Positions 5,985-8,404 of a stretch of 8,404 nucleotides of DNA are shown in pieces (positions within the stretch are counted from its first letter, which is position 1; each line of letters starts with the position of its first letter). Position numbers and translations under genes: made by a program. The stretch is from an uncultured Oribacterium sp. (GTDB taxonomy: Bacteria; Bacillota; Clostridia; Lachnospirales; Lachnospiraceae): positions 1-8,404 of the forward strand of contig CALAOB010000172.1 in assembly GCA_937927445.1 (NCBI GenBank). The letters are read 5' to 3'. The notes under the pieces are model-generated. The model did no database searches. It saw only the letters and a program-made list of their open reading frames with translations, and was not told the origin of the DNA.

Positions 5985-6020
5985 GATTCAGGCGTAGAAG
6001 TCGCTCTGCGTCCTGGAATC
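5985..6020 (+). other. Hairpin at the 5' end of the nfnA transcript
   Basis: GATTCAGGCGTAGA (5985-5998) pairs with TCTGCGTCCTGGAATC (6005-6020) through 14 pairs with one G-U and two single-base bulges (T6011 and one G of 6015-6016), loop AGTCGC. It starts within a few bases of the predicted transcript start and has no U tail, so it is not a terminator; a stabilising 5' stem or a protein-binding leader is possible. Confidence 0.55.
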
Positions 6021-6038
6021 TCAGAGAACGAAGAACAT

Positions 6039-6043
6039 GGAGG
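6039..6043 (+). promoter_or_regulatory. Ribosome binding site that sets the nfnA start at 6049
   Basis: GGAGG lies five bases before the ATG at 6049. An in-frame ATG at 6037 sits immediately before this element and has no good ribosome site of its own, so the start at 6049 is preferred. Confidence 0.8.
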
Positions 6044-6048
6044 AGATC

Positions 6049-6930
6049 ATGTACGAAATAACCAAAGTTGAGCACCTTGTTGACAAGGACTGGCTTATGG
6101 TCATCAAGGCACCATTTGTTGCCATGAAGTGTGAACCTGGTCAGTTTATGATTGCGAAGCTCGGAGAGCTGGGCGAGAGAATTCCGTTTACCATCGCGGA
6201 TTACGACAGAGAGGCGGAGACCATCACCATCGTATTCCAGGTAGTGGGCGCTTCCACCGAGAAGATGAGCCACCTGAAGGTCGGTGATTCTTTCACGGAT
6301 ATCGTAGGACCGCTTGGCAGACCGTCCGAGATGGTCGACACACCGATCGAGGAGCTGAAGAAGGAGTCGTTCATCTTCATCGCCGGCGGTGTCGGTGCTG
6401 CACCGGTTTATCCGCAGGTGAAATGGCTGCATGAGCACGGCATCGAGGCGGATGTCATCCTCGGCGCCAGAAATAAGGACCTTCTGATCATGGAAGAGGA
6501 TCTTCGTAAGGTAGCGGCCAATGTCTATGTATGTACAGATGATGGCTCCTACGGCGAGAAGGGTGTCGTAACCGACATTCTGAAGAAGCTGGTCAACGAA
6601 GAGGGCAAGAAGTACACGAAGTGCGTAGCCATCGGACCAGTCATCATGATGAAGTTTGCCTGCCTCACCACAAAGGATCTCGGCATCCCGACCATCGTTT
6701 CCATGAACCCGATCATGATCGATGGTACCGGCATGTGCGGTGCCTGCCGTCTGATCGTCGGCGATAAGGTGAAGTTTGCCTGCGTAGATGGACCTGAGTT
6801 TGATGGTCATCTCGTAGACTTCGACCTTGCGATGAAGCGTCAGAGACAGTACAAGGATGAAGAGGGAAGAGCGATGCTCGCATTACAGGAGGGTGCTACA
6901 CACTCCGGCGGCTGCGAAGCAGATAAATAA
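6049..6930 (+). CDS. nfnA: NfnA: small subunit of NADH-dependent reduced ferredoxin:NADP+ oxidoreductase
   Basis: 293 residues. NfnA binds FAD, NAD(H) and a [2Fe-2S] cluster in the cytoplasmic NfnAB complex, which bifurcates electrons of two NADPH to ferredoxin and NAD+, or runs in reverse. The fold is that of ferredoxin reductases and PyrK: the FAD-binding RIPFTI is at 44-49, the nucleotide-binding GGVGAAPVYPQ at 113-123, and the cluster-binding segment IDGTGMCGACRL at 224-235 continues to FACVDGPEF at 243-251. C230, C233 and C245 are the expected cluster cysteines; D225 sits where Nfn uses an unusual aspartate ligand, which favours Nfn over PyrK. nfnB follows after 14 bases in the same operon. 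Arginine codons are AGA and CGT only. Database names such as sulfide dehydrogenase or dihydroorotate dehydrogenase-like FAD/NAD-binding protein refer to this same family; no pyrD is adjacent. Confidence in the family is high, in the Nfn reaction moderate to high from the pairing. Confidence 0.9.
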   Translation: MYEITKVEHLVDKDWLMVIKAPFVAMKCEPGQFMIAKLGELGERIPFTIADYDREAETITIVFQVVGASTEKMSHLKVGDSFTDIVGPLGRPSEMVDTPIEELKKESFIFIAGGVGAAPVYPQVKWLHEHGIEADVILGARNKDLLIMEEDLRKVAANVYVCTDDGSYGEKGVVTDILKKLVNEEGKKYTKCVAIGPVIMMKFACLTTKDLGIPTIVSMNPIMIDGTGMCGACRLIVGDKVKFACVDGPEFDGHLVDFDLAMKRQRQYKDEEGRAMLALQEGATHSGGCEADK

Positions 6931-6944
6931 TCAGGAGGCAGAGA

Positions 6945-8339
6945 ATGGACGTTAAGAATAGAATTCCTGTCCGCGAGCAGGATGCGAAGGTTAGAGCAAC
7001 AAACTTCGAAGAGGTTTGTCTCGGATATAATGACGAAGAAGCACATCTTGAGGCGACCAGATGCCTCGAGTGTAAGAATCCGATGTGCGTGAAGGGATGC
7101 CCTGTTTCCATCAACATTCCGGGCTTCATCCATCACGTAAAGGAAGGCAATATCGAGGCAGCAGCAGATGTAATCGCACTGTCCTCTGCACTTCCGGCAG
7201 TCTGTGGACGTGTCTGCCCTCAGGAAACACAGTGCGAGGGTAAGTGCGTACGTGGTATCAAGGGCGAGGCAATCTCCATCGGTAAGCTCGAGCGTTATGT
7301 CGCTGACTGGGCGAGAGAGCATGACTATGTAGCTGCGAAGCCGGGCACACCGAATGGGAAGAAGGTAGCCGTGATCGGTTCCGGTCCTTCCGGACTGACC
7401 TGCGCAGGTGACCTCGCAAAGATGGGTTATGATGTAACCATCTTCGAGGCCTTCCATCAGCCAGGCGGCGTTCTCGTATATGGTATCCCGGAGTTCCGTC
7501 TTCCGAAGGATCGTGTCGTAAAGCCAGAGATTGAGAACGTAAAGAAGCTCGGTGTAAAGATTGATACCAACGTCATCATCGGTCGTTCTCTGACCATCGA
7601 TGATCTCCTCACAGAAGAGGGCTTCGATGCTGTATTTATCGGCTCCGGTGCAGGACTTCCTCGTTTCATGAACATTCCGGGCGAGTCTGCAAACGGTGTT
7701 TACTCCGCAAATGAGTTCCTGACACGTAATAACCTTATGAAGGCTTATCGTGAGGATTCCGATACCCCGATCAAGGTTGGCAAGAAGGTCGTTGTTGTCG
7801 GTGGTGGTAACGTAGCGATGGATGCTGCGAGAACCGCACTTCGTCTCGGTGCAGAGGTACATGTCGTATACCGTCGTTCCGAGGAAGAGCTTCCTGCACG
7901 TCGTGAGGAGGTTCACCACGCGAAGGAAGAGGGTATCATATTCGATCTCCTCGAGAACCCGATTCAGATCTATACCGATGAGAATGACTGGGTAAAGGGC
8001 GTACAGATCCAGCGCATGCAGCTCGGTGAGCCGGATGCATCCGGACGTCGCAGACCAGAAGCCATCCCTGGTGATGTATACGACATGGACTGCGATATGG
8101 TCATCATGTCCCTCGGTACCTCTCCGAACCCGCTCATCAAGGATACAACCGCTGGTCTCGACACCAACTCCCATGGCTGTATCATCGCGAAGGAGGAGAA
8201 CGGACAGACCTCCAAGACCGCTGTTTATGCCGGTGGTGATGCCGTAACAGGCGCGGCGACCGTTATCCTTGCGATGGGTGCCGGTAAGGCTGCTGCAAAG
8301 GGCATCGATGATTATCTCAATGGTCGTACCACAGAGTAA
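6945..8339 (+). CDS. nfnB: NfnB: large subunit of NADH-dependent reduced ferredoxin:NADP+ oxidoreductase (GltD-like)
   Basis: 464 residues; the ATG follows AGGAGG (6933-6938) by six bases. It holds the bifurcating FAD, the NADPH site and two [4Fe-4S] clusters. The N-terminal cluster region has C40, C43, C48, C52 (CLECKNPMCVKGCPV) and C87, C91, C97, C101 (CGRVCPQETQCEGKC). The FAD-binding GSGPSG is at 145-150, followed by QPGGVLVYGIPEFRLPK (172-188). The NADPH-binding GGGNVAMDAARTA is at 286-298, followed by YRRSEEELPARREE (309-322). The C-terminal FAD contact AGGDAVTGAATVILAMGAGK is at 429-448. The length and motifs also fit the small subunit of glutamate synthase and it would often be named so, but no large subunit (gltB) is present and it directly follows nfnA, so Nfn is the better call. 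Its product partners with NfnA and ferredoxin in redox balance. Codon use suggests strong expression. No missing residue or truncation is seen. Confidence 0.92.
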   Translation: MDVKNRIPVREQDAKVRATNFEEVCLGYNDEEAHLEATRCLECKNPMCVKGCPVSINIPGFIHHVKEGNIEAAADVIALSSALPAVCGRVCPQETQCEGKCVRGIKGEAISIGKLERYVADWAREHDYVAAKPGTPNGKKVAVIGSGPSGLTCAGDLAKMGYDVTIFEAFHQPGGVLVYGIPEFRLPKDRVVKPEIENVKKLGVKIDTNVIIGRSLTIDDLLTEEGFDAVFIGSGAGLPRFMNIPGESANGVYSANEFLTRNNLMKAYREDSDTPIKVGKKVVVVGGGNVAMDAARTALRLGAEVHVVYRRSEEELPARREEVHHAKEEGIIFDLLENPIQIYTDENDWVKGVQIQRMQLGEPDASGRRRPEAIPGDVYDMDCDMVIMSLGTSPNPLIKDTTAGLDTNSHGCIIAKEENGQTSKTAVYAGGDAVTGAATVILAMGAGKAAAKGIDDYLNGRTTE

Positions 8340-8360
8340 TCAGAAAAGAATTGTAACAGT

Positions 8361-8396
8361 TCAGCCGGGGTGACTTCTTCACCCCGGCTGATTTTT
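8361..8396 (+). terminator. Intrinsic terminator of the nfnAB operon
   Basis: A perfect 13-pair stem, TCAGCCGGGGTGA (8361-8373) with TCACCCCGGCTGA (8379-8391), loop CTTCT, followed by TTTTT (8392-8396). It begins 21 bases after the nfnB stop. Confidence 0.95.
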
Positions 8397-8404
8397 AAGG
8401 GACG

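Noticed and set aside
6037..6048. Upstream ATG as the nfnA start
   Set aside because: The only good ribosome site (GGAGG at 6039-6043) lies after it and fits the ATG at 6049.
5857..6810. 317-codon minus-strand frame spanning the nfnA promoter and gene
   Set aside because: It is antisense to NfnA and runs over both divergent promoters; no domain is seen.
6840..8174. 444-codon open frame on the minus strand opposite nfnA/nfnB
   Set aside because: It is antisense to a fully conserved NfnB and has no recognised motif; codon bias explains its length.
6945..8339. Glutamate synthase small subunit as the primary name for NfnB
   Set aside because: No large subunit is adjacent and the gene is paired with nfnA in one operon, so the Nfn complex explains the context better.

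Overview
The window looks like a chromosomal segment from an anaerobic Firmicute, most likely a class Clostridia member with fairly high GC genes (Lachnospiraceae-like). This is inferred from the gene set (AddA-type recombination helicase-nuclease, electron-bifurcating NfnAB, a clostridial-type iron alcohol dehydrogenase), strong AGGAGG ribosome sites, sigma-A promoters with extended -10 boxes, and GC-rich genes separated by AT-rich control regions. No mobile element, CRISPR array, tRNA or rRNA was seen.

Layout. 1-1657 (+) is the C-terminal part of addA, cut by the left edge, followed by a very strong terminator (1676-1709). Convergent to it, 1830-2474 (-) encodes a 214-residue protein that resembles flavin-dependent thymidylate synthase (ThyX) at its C-terminal half but lacks the canonical ThyX signature. 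A divergent 369-base control region (2475-2843) holds an imperfect inverted repeat, a possible redox operator and a good sigma-A promoter for the iron-containing alcohol dehydrogenase at 2844-4061 (+). Two back-to-back hairpin terminators (4112-4147 and 4162-4189) separate this gene from the convergent mgtE at 4204-5796 (-), a magnesium channel/transporter with an unusual acidic N-terminal extension. A second divergent control region (5797-6048) carries the mgtE promoter on the minus strand and the promoter of the nfnA-nfnB operon on the plus strand. nfnA (6049-6930) and nfnB (6945-8339) are 14 bases apart and end in a textbook terminator at 8361-8396.

How the genes fit. NfnAB couples NADH, NADPH and ferredoxin pools, and the iron alcohol dehydrogenase consumes or produces NAD(P)H, so two of the transcription units are redox metabolism. 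Their promoters share the same ten-base -10 region (TGTTATAATG) and a related upstream element (TTGTGAA-N4-TTGTTRA), which suggests, but does not prove, common redox control. Their codon use (AGA and CGT for arginine) differs from that of addA (CGC, CGG, CGT, no AGA), as expected for highly expressed genes. AddA (DNA repair) and MgtE (Mg2+ homeostasis) appear to be independent neighbours.

Most of the window is ordinary housekeeping sequence. The best leads are the divergent ThyX-like protein, the shared promoter element, and the acidic MgtE extension. I did not find evidence of a wholly new multi-gene system.
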